DNA from: CAIVVT01 sp963838205
GTDB lineage: Bacteria > Acidobacteriota > Terriglobia > Bryobacterales > Bryobacteraceae
Direction: 5' to 3'
Assembly (NCBI GenBank): GCA_963838205.1
Contig: CAWIQF010000001.1
Span: 420,349-484,348 of the forward strand
DNA length: 64,000 bases
Part shown: positions 18,231 through 26,491 of the stretch, piece by piece
Layout of the letters: every line of letters starts with the position of its first letter
Position numbering within the stretch: the first letter of the stretch is position 1
The notes under the pieces: generated by a model
Databases searched by the model: none
The model's input: the letters and a program-made list of their open reading frames with translations, nothing else
What the model was told of the DNA's origin: nothing
Position numbers and translations under genes: made by a program

Positions 18231-18256
18231 GGCCTCAGTAGTATTTTTATGCTTCT

Positions 18257-18291
18257 GGCCATTTCTCCGCTCTGGGGGAAATGGTCTTTTT
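18257..18291 (+). terminator. Riboswitch-controlled intrinsic terminator
   Basis: A 12-pair hairpin: GGCCATTTCTCC (18257-18268) pairs with GGGGAAATGGTC ending at 18286, followed by TTTTT at 18287-18291. The P1 3' strand of the aptamer (TGGGGGAAT, from 18220) mimics the terminator 3' arm and can pair with the terminator 5' arm. P1/terminator and antiterminator are thus mutually exclusive, the expected logic of an OFF switch at high Mg2+. Confidence 0.85.
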
Positions 18292-18618
18292 CATTTCCCT
18301 TCTGAGCCTCACTCGCCTGCAGAAAGGCGGTATGGTACTCGACGATCAGCCTCCCAGTTGCACTGGCAGCAGGCGGTCGCCGCGGTGCTGACCCGGCCGG
18401 CGAGTTCTCTCGCATTGCCGCTTCGGTCACCGTGGCGCCCGCGGTAAACGCGCTCGCGCGGGCCGAAGGCCATTTGACCTTCCCCTTCCGACATCTCCTG
18501 CCAAACAGTAACCCGCCGGACCTCCGGCCCAACCGCTCCTCTCCTCGAGAGGGACATGGTGGTTCTATTTGTGCCCGTGCTGCAGACACATTCCGAGCCG
18601 GAGAAAGGAGATGCCCCG
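18292..18618 (+). other. Long untranslated segment between terminator and transporter gene
   Basis: About 327 bases separate the terminator from the transporter ATG. No second promoter or gene is obvious. The segment ends with a strong AAAGGAG site at 18604-18610. A decoy ATG at 18611 opens a three-codon frame (ATG CCC CGA TGA) whose stop overlaps the true start at 18619. Whether the leader has further regulatory structure is unknown. Confidence 0.4.
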
Positions 18619-19950
18619 ATGACGAACAAGTTGATTCCATTGGCCGCGGCCGAAGCGGAAGTCGAGGCCACCTCCGTCCGCGGCACGGTCGTGAAGAGCA
18701 AATGGCTGCATAGCCTGCTCACCTTCCTGGTGGTCTTCGGCCCGGGCTTGATCGTCATGGTGGCCGACAACGACGCTGGCGCGGTTTCCACCTACTCCCA
18801 GGCCGGCGCCCAATACGGCAATCATCTGCTGTGGATCGTCGCAATCCTGCTGCCGGTCACGTATTTCATCCAGGAGATGGTGGTCCGCCTCGGCATCGCC
18901 ACGGGCAAGGGCCACGCCGCGATGATCTACCAGCGTTTCGGCAAGTGGTGGGGTCTGTTCTCGCTGGTCGATCTGGAACTGGTCAACTTCCTCACGCTGG
19001 TCACCGAGTTCGCGGCGATTGACCTGGCGCTGAACAAGATGGGCGTGGACCCGCGCCTGGGCGTCCCACTGGCAGCCGCGGCGTTGATTCTGATCACCGT
19101 CAGCGGCAGCTACCGGCGCTGGGAGCGGACGGTCGTGTTTCTGTGCCTGCTCGATCTGGCCTGGTTCTATATCGCCTTCATGATGCGGCCGGAGTGGGGC
19201 GCGGTGGCCAGGAGTTCGATCCTTCCGTCCATGCCGCCGGGCGGCATCACGGCCGACCTGACGTTTCTGGTGATCGCCATCGTCGGCACCACCGTTGCGC
19301 CCTGGCAGCTCTTCTTCCAGCAGAGCTGCATCGCGGACAAGAAGTTGCGATTCGCCGACCTGCGCTGGGCGCGGCTGGATACGTTCCTGGGCGCCTGCGT
19401 GACGGTGACCGCGGCCGCTTGTATGATGATCGCCGGCGCGGCCTCGCACACTCACGGCTTCCATTTCACGGACCCGGCGCAGATGGCGGTCGACATCGGC
19501 TCCTTCGCCGGCCCGCTGGTCAAGAATTTGATCCTGCTGATGATGATCAATGCCGCGGTGCTGGGCACGACCGCCATCTCGCTGTCGAGCGCCTGGGCCT
19601 ACGGCGAGGTGCAGGGCTGGCCGCACAGCCTGCAGCTTCCGTTTTCCAAGGCCAAGGGCTTCTATTTCGTCTACGCGCTGTGCGTGGCCGCCGCGGCCGG
19701 CCTGGTGCTGATTCCGCGCGCCCCGCTTCAACTGATCATTCTGGGCGTGCAAGTTCTCGCGGGGGTGATCCTGCCTTCGGCGATCATCTTCCTGCAATTG
19801 TTGTTGAACGACCGGGAATTGCTCGGCGATTACGCCAACAAGCCCTGGAACAATGTCGTGAACTGGACCATCATTGTCGTCCTGTTCGCGCTTTCGCTGA
19901 TCCTGGCGGCGCAGGTAGCCGCGCCGAATCTGTTTCCGACGATTTCGTAA
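18619..19950 (+). CDS. NRAMP-related transporter, probable Mg2+ importer (NRMT type)
   Basis: A 443-residue inner-membrane protein of the SLC11/NRAMP family with about 11 spans. The start at ATG 18619 is set by AAAGGAG; an upstream in-frame start at 18556 is not supported. Canonical Mn2+/Fe2+ NRAMPs carry DPGN in TM1 and MPH in TM6. Here TM1 reads VADNDAGAVSTYSQAG (D50, D52) and TM6 reads GTTVAPWQLFFQQS (A227-Q230), so both metal-site motifs are changed. NRAMP-related magnesium transporters are known to diverge at these sites and some are under M-box control. The M-box upstream therefore argues for Mg2+ uptake. Substrate is inferred. Confidence 0.85.
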   Translation: MTNKLIPLAAAEAEVEATSVRGTVVKSKWLHSLLTFLVVFGPGLIVMVADNDAGAVSTYSQAGAQYGNHLLWIVAILLPVTYFIQEMVVRLGIATGKGHAAMIYQRFGKWWGLFSLVDLELVNFLTLVTEFAAIDLALNKMGVDPRLGVPLAAAALILITVSGSYRRWERTVVFLCLLDLAWFYIAFMMRPEWGAVARSSILPSMPPGGITADLTFLVIAIVGTTVAPWQLFFQQSCIADKKLRFADLRWARLDTFLGACVTVTAAACMMIAGAASHTHGFHFTDPAQMAVDIGSFAGPLVKNLILLMMINAAVLGTTAISLSSAWAYGEVQGWPHSLQLPFSKAKGFYFVYALCVAAAAGLVLIPRAPLQLIILGVQVLAGVILPSAIIFLQLLLNDRELLGDYANKPWNNVVNWTIIVVLFALSLILAAQVAAPNLFPTIS

Positions 19951-19963
19951 GGAGGACTGAACC

Positions 19964-20209
19964 ATGGCAACCATGCTGCTGAACAAAATGGAGCTCGAGG
20001 AGCTGCGCAACGACCATCGCTGGGTGGTGATTCATCCGCTCGATGATGCGCCCGAAACGAAGGTCGACACCGCGGCCCTGGGTCCGATGAAGTTGACGCT
20101 CAGCGTCAGGCTGTCGTTGATGAGCCTGCGGGCGTATCTCATCCTGATGCTCCTGCTGGTTTTCTACAGGGTCTTCTGCCAGGCCGGTTTCTTCGGCCTG
20201 CACGTGTAA
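19964..20209 (+). CDS. Small single-span membrane protein co-transcribed with the transporter
   Basis: An 81-residue protein 13 bases after the transporter stop, with a strong AAGGAGG site in that gap. The N-terminal 40 residues are charged and soluble (MELEELRNDHRWVVIHPLDD), and one membrane span lies near residues 53-75 (RAYLILMLLLVFYRVF). I do not recognise the family. Its operon position under the M-box makes it a candidate accessory subunit, stabiliser or regulator of the transporter. Confidence 0.7.
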   Translation: MATMLLNKMELEELRNDHRWVVIHPLDDAPETKVDTAALGPMKLTLSVRLSLMSLRAYLILMLLLVFYRVFCQAGFFGLHV

Positions 20210-20257
20210 CGAAGGCACAACCTATGTCAGATTCATCTGGCTCTACAAGGGTTCTCG

Positions 20258-20312
20258 AGGGCGCGGAAGATTCGAGCCGGGGCTCATGCCTCGATCGAAT
20301 GCTCCGCGCCCT
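20258..20312. repeat. Strong inverted repeat (16-pair hairpin)
   Basis: AGGGCGCGGA (20258-20267) and ATTCGA (20270-20275) pair with TCGAAT (20295-20300) and TCCGCGCCCT (20303-20312), with matched 2-base internal loops. No T-tract follows on either side, so it is not a classical intrinsic terminator. It sits 50 bases after the small membrane gene and could still end that operon or protect its 3' end. Confidence 0.65.
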
Positions 20313-20433
20313 TGCGACCAGCCCTGCCGTGCTCTCCTTCGACCACGAGATAGCCGTTTGGCTCACAAATCCGCGCGTATTGCACCCGACCTTGTAGCAC
20401 AAACTGAAAAATCGTGATACAACGGTTCTTTCC

Positions 20434-22774
20434 ATGGCGACCGTCCTGCAATGCCATGCCCCCCACGCCTGGCTCGCCCTGCTGCTTCTGATCGGTATCC
20501 CGGCCGCCCTGCCGGCCCATCTCCTGTCCGTTCCGGAGGCCCCTGCCACAAGCGCCGTGCAGGGTGTGGTCACCGACCCCCAGGGCAAGCTCGTCCCCAG
20601 CGCCCAGGTGCGCCTCGTCGGGCACTCCGGAGGCATTCGGCGCGAGGCAACCTCGGACGCCGAAGGCCGCTTCGCCTTTGACCGGCTCGAGCCCGGCGAG
20701 TACCGCCTCACGGCCTCCTCGCTCGGCTTTCCCGACGCCTCGCGCACCGTCCAGGTGGACTCTGACGAGACCGTCAGCGCCGAGTTGCACTTCACCCAGA
20801 TCAGCGGCCAGACCGAATCGCTGGTCATTTCGGCCCAACCCTTCGAGCCGTCCATCGACCTGCGCAACGCCGAGGTCTTCAACCGCACCCTGTTCACGCG
20901 CGACGACCAGTTGTTCCAGCAGTTGGACGCGGGCATCAACGCCGGCCAGCACGAAGGCGGCGGCAAGTCTCTGGAGATCCGCCGCTTTGGTTTCAACCTC
21001 GACCACGGCGGCGTGAACGGCGGCCTCAAAGTGATGGTCAACGACGTCCAGCAGAACCAGGGCACCCAGGGCCACGGCCAGGGCTATCTGGGCTCACTCA
21101 AGGCGCTCAGCCCGGAGCTGATCGGCGAGGTCAGCATCATCAACGGCCCCTTCAGCGCCGAATACGGCGACTTCAGCGGACTCGGCGTCGTCCAGATCCG
21201 CCAGCGCGAGTCCCTGCCCGACGAGATCACCGCGCGCTTCCAGGGTGGCAATTTCGACGCCTGGCGCGGCTTTGCCGCCTACAGTCCCAACGTGCAGGAA
21301 GTGGATTCCTACTTGGCCTACGATGGCTCCTACACCGACGGACCGTTTCAAAACCCGGAACGCTATCGCCGGGACAACGTCAACGCCAACTACGCCGTTA
21401 CGCTCCCGGAGCATCAGAAGCTCGGCTTTCGCCTGCTCTATGGCCGCAACGACTTCTATTCCTCCGGCCAGCCTCCCGCTGGATCTCGTCGCCGCCGGTT
21501 TGCTCGACCGCTACGGCTATATCGATCCCAGCGACGGCGGACGCGTCTGGCTCGGCACCGCCTCGGCCTACTACATCAAGTCCTTCGCCAATGGAGACGT
21601 TTTGCGCGCCGACGGCTTCCTCACCCGCGACCTGTTCGACCTGTTCTCCAACTTTACCTTCTTCCTCAACGATCCCGTGCACGGCGACGGCATCCAGCAG
21701 CACGACTCGCGCCTCACCGAAGGCGCCACCACCCAGTACACCCACACCGGCCGCCTCGGCCCAGTCGTCGCCCTGTTCAGCGCGGGCTTCAACTACCACG
21801 ACGACCAGGTCAACGTCGGCTTGTACCCGCGCGAGGACCGCGTTCCACTCGGCGTTCAGACGCGCGCCCTGGCCCGCATCGCCAACGGCGCCGGCTACGC
21901 CCAGGAGAGCCTGAGTTTCTTGTCCGGGCGGTTGTTGATCAGCGCCGGTCTGCGCTTCGACGAGTTCCTCTGGGACGTGGCCGACCTGGTGAACCCCGAG
22001 CAGAGCGGCGTCGAAACCGCGGGCCGCTTTCAGCCCAAGTTTGCCCTCGCGTTCACGCCCTCGCGCCACCTGCCGCTGACGCTCTATGCCAATTACGGCC
22101 GCGGGATCAACAGCGTCGACGCGCGCGCCGTCGTCCAGCGCCCGTCCAGCCCGCGCGTGGCGACCACCGATTTCTACGAGGCCGGCGCCTCATCCCGCTT
22201 CCGCCGCTTCGCCTTCAGCACCGACGCCTTCCTGATCGACCACTCCAACGAGATGGTCTACATCCCCGACGACGGCACTTTCGAATTCAAGGGCCCCAGC
22301 CGCTCCTATGGCGTCGAGGCCAAGACCTCCCTTGAGATCACTCATCATCTTTCACTGAACGCCGGCCTGACCAAGATCGGCGACGCGTTCTATCTCGGCG
22401 GCGACCATCGCGTCTACGTCAACAGCGCCCCGCACTTCACCGCCAATGCCGGGCTCACGCTCGCCGCCTGGCGCGGCTGGAGCGGGTCGCTGCGTATGCG
22501 CGCCATCAACCATTACCGCCTCGACGGCAACGACCCGTCCATCGTCGCCACCGGCAGCACGGTCTGGGATCTCAGCCTGGCCCGCCGGCTCCGCCGCGGC
22601 CTCGAGTTCGACCTCAGCCTCGATAACCTGTTGAACAAGGATTACTACGAGACGCAGAACTACTTCGAATCGCGCGTCTCTCCCGACGCTCCCGCCGTCT
22701 ACCGCATCCACGGCACGCCCGGCTATCCCCTCACCGCCGCCGTCGGCCTGACCTTCCGCCTGCGCGGCAAATGA
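20434..22774 (+). pseudogene. TonB-dependent receptor with a one-base frameshift
   Basis: An outer-membrane receptor of about 779 residues split between two frames. The first frame gives a signal peptide, a carboxypeptidase-regulatory-like domain (AVQGVVTDPQGKLVPSAQV), and the plug (SIINGPFSAEYGDFSGLG). Near 21470-21478 the sense frame changes from SGQPPAG to LPLDLVAAG, and the second frame continues the barrel to the usual aromatic-rich end (GYPLTAAVGLTFRLRGK). Total length 2341 is a multiple of three plus one, so a single extra base in GCCAGCCTCCCGC explains it. It may be a real lesion or a sequencing error. Substrate unknown. Confidence 0.8.
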
Positions 22775-22817
22775 AGACGCAAGCAGGGCTGGGCGCTTCC
22801 GAGCCGAAGTCTGTAGG

Positions 22818-23237
22818 ATGATCGATGAATGCAGCCTGCCTGGAGCGCGACTTATCGTGATCGGGAAGCCGGCAACTGATCACGTTTCGATCAATGTAAC
22901 GAGCCGGGATCTGGAAGGTTAGCTTTCAGGCTCTGTGCAAATCCAGGCCGGCCCGTGGAAGGGGCGCTACAGCGCATCGTTCTACTGCGGAGAGCTAGGT
23001 CAGTTCGCAGCCGAGATCGATAGGTTGTGCCGGGAGTTGAATGGAACCGCCCAGTTCACCCCGATTGAGCCGCACTTGGAACTGAAACTGTCAGGCGACG
23101 GAAGGGGTCATTTCAACCTGGAGGGCAAGGCGGACGACACGCTTTGGCAGGGTAACTACTTGTGCTTCAGACTCGAGCTTGACCAGACGGAATTGCCAGC
23201 CATCGCCAGCGCCTTAAGACATGCCGACCTCAACTGA
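22818..23237 (+). pseudogene. WapI-like (immunity-type) protein interrupted by an amber codon
   Basis: The frame from ATG 22818 reads 34 codons to DLEG, then TAG at 22920-22922, then continues in frame as LSGSVQIQAGPWKG to a stop at 23237. Replacing TAG by TGG gives DLEGWLSGSVQIQAG, which restores a smooth protein of 139 residues. The downstream part (AAEIDRLCRELNG, GDGRGHFNLEG, LELDQTELPAI) resembles WapI-type immunity proteins and related small bacterial proteins. A GTG at 22935 could restart a 100-residue product. No toxin gene is adjacent. The family call is from pattern memory. Confidence 0.6.
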
Positions 23238-23424
23238 ACTCTTGTAGCGCCAAGAGCGCCTGAGTACCGTTTGATAACGTCGATCCCGCAATTACGCATC
23301 TGAGCGCCCAGCGCCCGCACCCGCTCAAGCTGAGCGGCTCTTTGCACTTAAGTCCTTTGTTTTAAATTTAAAATCCGCGCAGCCTGAGCGGTTCTTGTCT
23401 ATTCAATGCCCGCACTCTCCCGCC
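23238..23424. other. Intergenic gap with an AT-only palindrome
   Basis: No gene seen. It contains TTTTAAATTTAAAA, a perfect 14-base palindrome at 23360-23373 in otherwise GC-rich DNA. Two near-identical TGAGCGG-(C/T)-TCTT segments lie at 23331 and 23385 on either side of it. The genes on both sides converge here. Confidence 0.5.
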
Positions 23425-24585
23425 TCACCACACCAGGATGTAACTCTTCCCCGGCAACTGCCGCACCAGCCCCATCAGCTCCAGTTCGAACAACACGGCG
23501 ATCGCCTCCGAAGCGCTAGCTCCATTGAGAGACTCCAGCAGTTCGTCCAGCGGCGTGGGCGCATCCGCATGCAGTTGCTTCACAATCTGCTTGGCCAGTT
23601 CCTTCGTCGCGGCCGGGGCTTCGGTGCCGCCCAGCGTCTGCTGAACCGGCCCAGCGCCCTTCTTTCTCGTCGCCGCCAGTTGCACCCGCGCCTCCTCCGG
23701 CAAATCGTCCAGAATGTCGGAGCATTGAATCACCAGCCGCGCCCCTTGCCGGATCAGCATGTTTGGCCCATAGCTCATGGTCGAAGTGATATTGCCCGGC
23801 ACCGCATAGACTTCGCGGCCCTGGTCCAGCGCCAGCCGCGCCGTCACCGACGACCCGCTGTACTGCGCGCCTTCCACCACCACCACGCCCGACGCTAGCC
23901 CGCTGATGATGCGGTTCCGCACTGGGAAATTCTGCGGACACGCCGGCATGCCGAACGCGTACTCGCTCACCAGCAACCCGTCCGCGGCGATGCGCGCCGC
24001 CAGTTTCCGGTTCTCCGTCGGATAAATCACGTCCAGGCCGCAGCCGAACACCGCCACCGTGCCGCCTTCGGCCTGCAGCGCCGCTTCGTGCGCCGCCGTG
24101 TCGATGCCCCGCGCCATCCCGCTGATCACCGTCACGCCGGCCCCGCACAACTCCCCGGCCAGCTTCTGCGAAACCGCTTTCCCATACGGCGTCGCCCGCC
24201 GGCTGCCGATCACCGCCACCATCACCGTCCCCAGCAACTCCACCCGCCCCTTGGCGAACAGCGCCACCGGCGGATCGTAGATCTCCAGCAGCCGCGCCGG
24301 ATAGCGCGGATCGTCCGCCGGAATCAGCGTCGCGCCGGATTTCTTCAGCCGTTCATGCTGCCCCGCCGCCTCTTCGAAGGAAACCCCGCTGGCGATGTTG
24401 CGCGCCGTCGCGCTGTGCAGTCCAAACGCCGTCAGTTCGCTCGCCGACGCCCGGAATATCGCCTCCGGGCTGCCATAATGCTCCAGCAGTTCCCGGCACT
24501 TGCGCGGACCCAGCCCCGGCGCCAGCGCCAGCGCCAGCCAGTGCAGTATCTGTTCCTCAGTTCGTATCGCAGCTGCCGCCGCCAT
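23425..24585 (-). CDS. dprA: DNA processing protein DprA
   Basis: A 386-residue single-strand DNA-binding, RecA-loading protein used in natural transformation. The N-terminal helix-hairpin-helix/SAM-like part is LALALAPGLGPRKCRELLEH. The Rossmann-fold core carries VAVIGSRRATPYG, VISGMARGIDTAAHEAAL, GCGLDVIYPTENR and NFPVRNRIISGLA. The C-terminal winged-helix domain ends in LELMGLVRQLPGKSYI. Complete and of normal length. Its upstream region is the repeat island at 24719-25100. Confidence 0.95.
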   Translation of the reverse strand: MAAAAAIRTEEQILHWLALALAPGLGPRKCRELLEHYGSPEAIFRASASELTAFGLHSATARNIASGVSFEEAAGQHERLKKSGATLIPADDPRYPARLLEIYDPPVALFAKGRVELLGTVMVAVIGSRRATPYGKAVSQKLAGELCGAGVTVISGMARGIDTAAHEAALQAEGGTVAVFGCGLDVIYPTENRKLAARIAADGLLVSEYAFGMPACPQNFPVRNRIISGLASGVVVVEGAQYSGSSVTARLALDQGREVYAVPGNITSTMSYGPNMLIRQGARLVIQCSDILDDLPEEARVQLAATRKKGAGPVQQTLGGTEAPAATKELAKQIVKQLHADAPTPLDELLESLNGASASEAIAVLFELELMGLVRQLPGKSYILVW

Positions 24586-24718
24586 CCGGGTCCCTCTAAA
24601 TGGAAGTGGGCCTGAGCGACGGAATTCTCCCGCGCCCTCCTCCCGCGCCCGTTCCGCGCCGGACTCTGTTCACGCATGCTCGCATGCCTGACTCGGGCCC
24701 CGCGCCGTCTCTAACCCG

Positions 24719-25100
24719 CCACATTCCTGAGAGACCAAATCCCTGAGTGGCCACATCCCTGAGAGGCCACGTTCCTGAAAGGCCACGTTGCAGAGCACGT
24801 TTCAGAGTACGTTTCAGAACACGTTTCAGAGCCGGTTTCAGAGCCCGTTTCAGAGCCGCGACCGTCAGGGAGCGGTTCTTCGCGTCGTTATCTTCGCGTT
24901 ACCGAGCCGCTTCGCGTTTCAGAGCCGCGACCGTCAGGGAGCGGTTCTTCGCGCCTTTATCTTCGCGTTACCGAGCCGCGACCGTAAGGGAGTCGGTCGT
25001 GTCAAACCCCGGCGCGGCCACGCGCCGTCTCTAACCCACCTCGTTCCTTAGAGGCCACGTTTCAGAGTACGTTCCTGAGCCGCGACCGTCAGGGAGTCGG
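24719..25100. repeat. Repeat island of nested tandem and dispersed repeats
   Basis: Between dprA and the gene at 25187 the DNA is mostly repeats. From 24719 four 16-base units begin CCACATTCCTGAGAGA and drift in sequence. They merge into about five 12-14-base units built on CACGTTTCAGAG (to 24857). Then GAGCCGCGACCGTCAGGGAG copies start at 24853, 24922, 24973 and 25077; the first two lie in a 69-base direct duplication. Small open frames here are low-complexity (repeated SRDRQGA) and are not genes. Confidence 0.8.
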
Positions 25101-25186
25101 CTGTTTCAATCCAGGTACCGCCATGCGCCCTTTCAGTCCCGGCGCGGCCACGCCCCGTTTCAAAGATTGATACGCTCGATAGTGCC

Positions 25187-25471
25187 ATGCGCCGCCAGGA
25201 TGAAGCGTTTGCATCGAGTGAGCTGGCGCTCGTTTATATTGCCAAGCGCCTCAAGGAAGCGAAGCGTCTCGAGGACCTCCTGACCACCGCCAGCGTGGAT
25301 TATCTGGTGGAAACCGACACCTACCGCGGCGGTTTTATCTTCGTCAGCGAACGCGTCGGCGCATTCTTTTACGTCCAGCCCGCGGCCGAGGCGCACTGCC
25401 GCGAACTCATGACGCAGAACCGATTCAAACCCTATGAAAAAACCCCGCCGGATGTGGCTCCACAACCCTGA
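25187..25471 (+). CDS. Small conserved-looking hypothetical protein
   Basis: A 94-residue soluble protein with a helical N-terminus (SSELALVYIAKRLKEAKRLE) followed by a beta-rich part (VDYLVETDTYRGGFIFVSER). The pattern resembles small DUF2007-type putative signal-transducing proteins, which also pair a short helix with a beta sheet, but I cannot confirm membership. Codon use is like that of neighbours. It stands alone downstream of the repeat island. Confidence 0.6.
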   Translation: MRRQDEAFASSELALVYIAKRLKEAKRLEDLLTTASVDYLVETDTYRGGFIFVSERVGAFFYVQPAAEAHCRELMTQNRFKPYEKTPPDVAPQP

Positions 25472-25627
25472 GGAATGGGAATCTACAGAACAATTTGGAC
25501 TTGACTTGATCGAGCGGTGCGTGTTACCGTCGAAGCCTTTATCGAATACACCACGAGCCTTTGATCCAACGACTCATCCGCGTCTCATCCGTTCACTGCG
25601 TGTCCGCATCCATCGAGGAGAAACATC

Positions 25628-26110
25628 ATGCCAATGCGTTCCCTGCCCCGCTTGCTGACCTTGGCCTTTGCCGCCGTTCTGGCAATGCTCGCTTTCACCG
25701 CGCCCGCGCTCGCCGCAGCGGATGGCGGTAGCGCCTGGATAGCCAACGGCGCCACCGCTTGCGAGAAATATCTGACACCGGGTGTGGTGGCGGCAATCCT
25801 GCGCAATCCTGCCGGCAAGCCGCGGCGGCTCGACGCGAACTCGTGCAATGTCGGCCCGATTTACATCAGCCTGAAAGTCGCGGACATCGACGTATTCCGG
25901 CAGGAGGTGCCGAGGATTGTCGGCGCGCACCCGATGGGCGGCGTCGGCGACGGCGCGTACTGGAACGGGGCAGGCGCCGTCTCTGCTGTCAAAGGCCATG
26001 ATCGCGGCTGCGACATCAGTGTCATCGACCCCGGAGCACCGAAGATCCACAACGCTGAGCTTGGGCAAAAGCTCGGCGAAATATGCAACAAGTTGTTCGC
26101 CATACATTGA
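25628..26110 (+). CDS. Secreted hypothetical protein
   Basis: A 160-residue protein with a clear signal peptide (RLLTLAFAAVLAMLAF, then TAPALAAADGG). The mature part has four cysteines (TACEKY, NSCNVG, DRGCDIS, GEICNKL), suggesting two disulfides. AGGAGAAACATC directly precedes the ATG. TTGACT lies 120 bases upstream with a weak TTACCG at 17 bases as a possible promoter. Family not recognised. Composition is a little different from neighbours, which may indicate recent acquisition. Confidence 0.65.
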   Translation: MPMRSLPRLLTLAFAAVLAMLAFTAPALAAADGGSAWIANGATACEKYLTPGVVAAILRNPAGKPRRLDANSCNVGPIYISLKVADIDVFRQEVPRIVGAHPMGGVGDGAYWNGAGAVSAVKGHDRGCDISVIDPGAPKIHNAELGQKLGEICNKLFAIH

Positions 26111-26168
26111 TTTGCGCGGCCACGTTTCGCGGCATCCATTCAAAACCTCGACTATTGGAGGAACCGTG

Positions 26169-26198
26169 ATGTCACGCCAACGCACACCGCTGCTTTAG
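26169..26198 (+). pseudogene. Nine-codon gene remnant with strong RBS
   Basis: GGAGG at 26157-26161 is ideally placed before ATG 26169 (with an in-frame GTG just before it), but the frame reads only MSRQRTPLL before TAG at 26196. The stop falls eight bases before a tandem 18-base repeat that looks like a mobile-element end. The simplest reading is a gene truncated by an insertion and deletion; a short leader peptide is an alternative. Confidence 0.4.
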
Positions 26199-26205
26199 AA
26201 CCGGG

Positions 26206-26243
26206 AACCGGGACAGTATCCTCGAAACCGGGACAGTATCCTC
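26206..26243. repeat. Tandem AACCGGGACAGTATCCTC repeat, probable mobile-element scar
   Basis: The 18-base sequence AACCGGGACAGTATCCTC occurs at 26206-26223 and again, identically, at 26226-26243 (period 20). Tandem transposase-binding sites of about 20 bases are typical of some insertion-sequence ends, for example the IS21 group. No transposase gene is present nearby, so this would be a solo end or scar. Confidence 0.55.
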
Positions 26244-26491
26244 AAATCCCTGTTTCCAGGCCCTCCAATTCACAGTTCCCGAAAACCGGCAGTGACCGAT
26301 TGTTGCCGCGCCGCGACCAAAGCAAGCGGTCTTGGTGAGCCACCCCGCGGGCGCGGCTGCCATAACCGCGCAGCTTGGAAAGGAGCGGCGCATGCCCGGT
26401 AACTTGCGGCTGGCCCCGGTCGTCGGTAGAGTGATTCTGGACATATCGCGCCTGTCTGCGGCCGCGCGAGCCGCACGGGAAAGGAGACTCG

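Noticed and set aside
18059..18291. yybP-ykoY (Mn2+) riboswitch
   Set aside because: Considered because NRAMP genes are often Mn2+ regulated, but the conserved loops of that class were not found while the M-box core matched throughout.
17693..18640. 315-residue minus-strand open frame over the riboswitch
   Set aside because: It covers the M-box and terminator, has no domain features and no RBS; the RNA explanation is stronger.
24747..25051. Open frames with repeated RFRAATVRE or SRDRQGA peptides as genes
   Set aside because: They are translations of the DNA repeats in different frames without RBS or domain content.
24719..25100. A CRISPR array
   Set aside because: Repeat units vary in length and sequence, no constant repeat with uniform unique spacers is present, and no cas genes are near.
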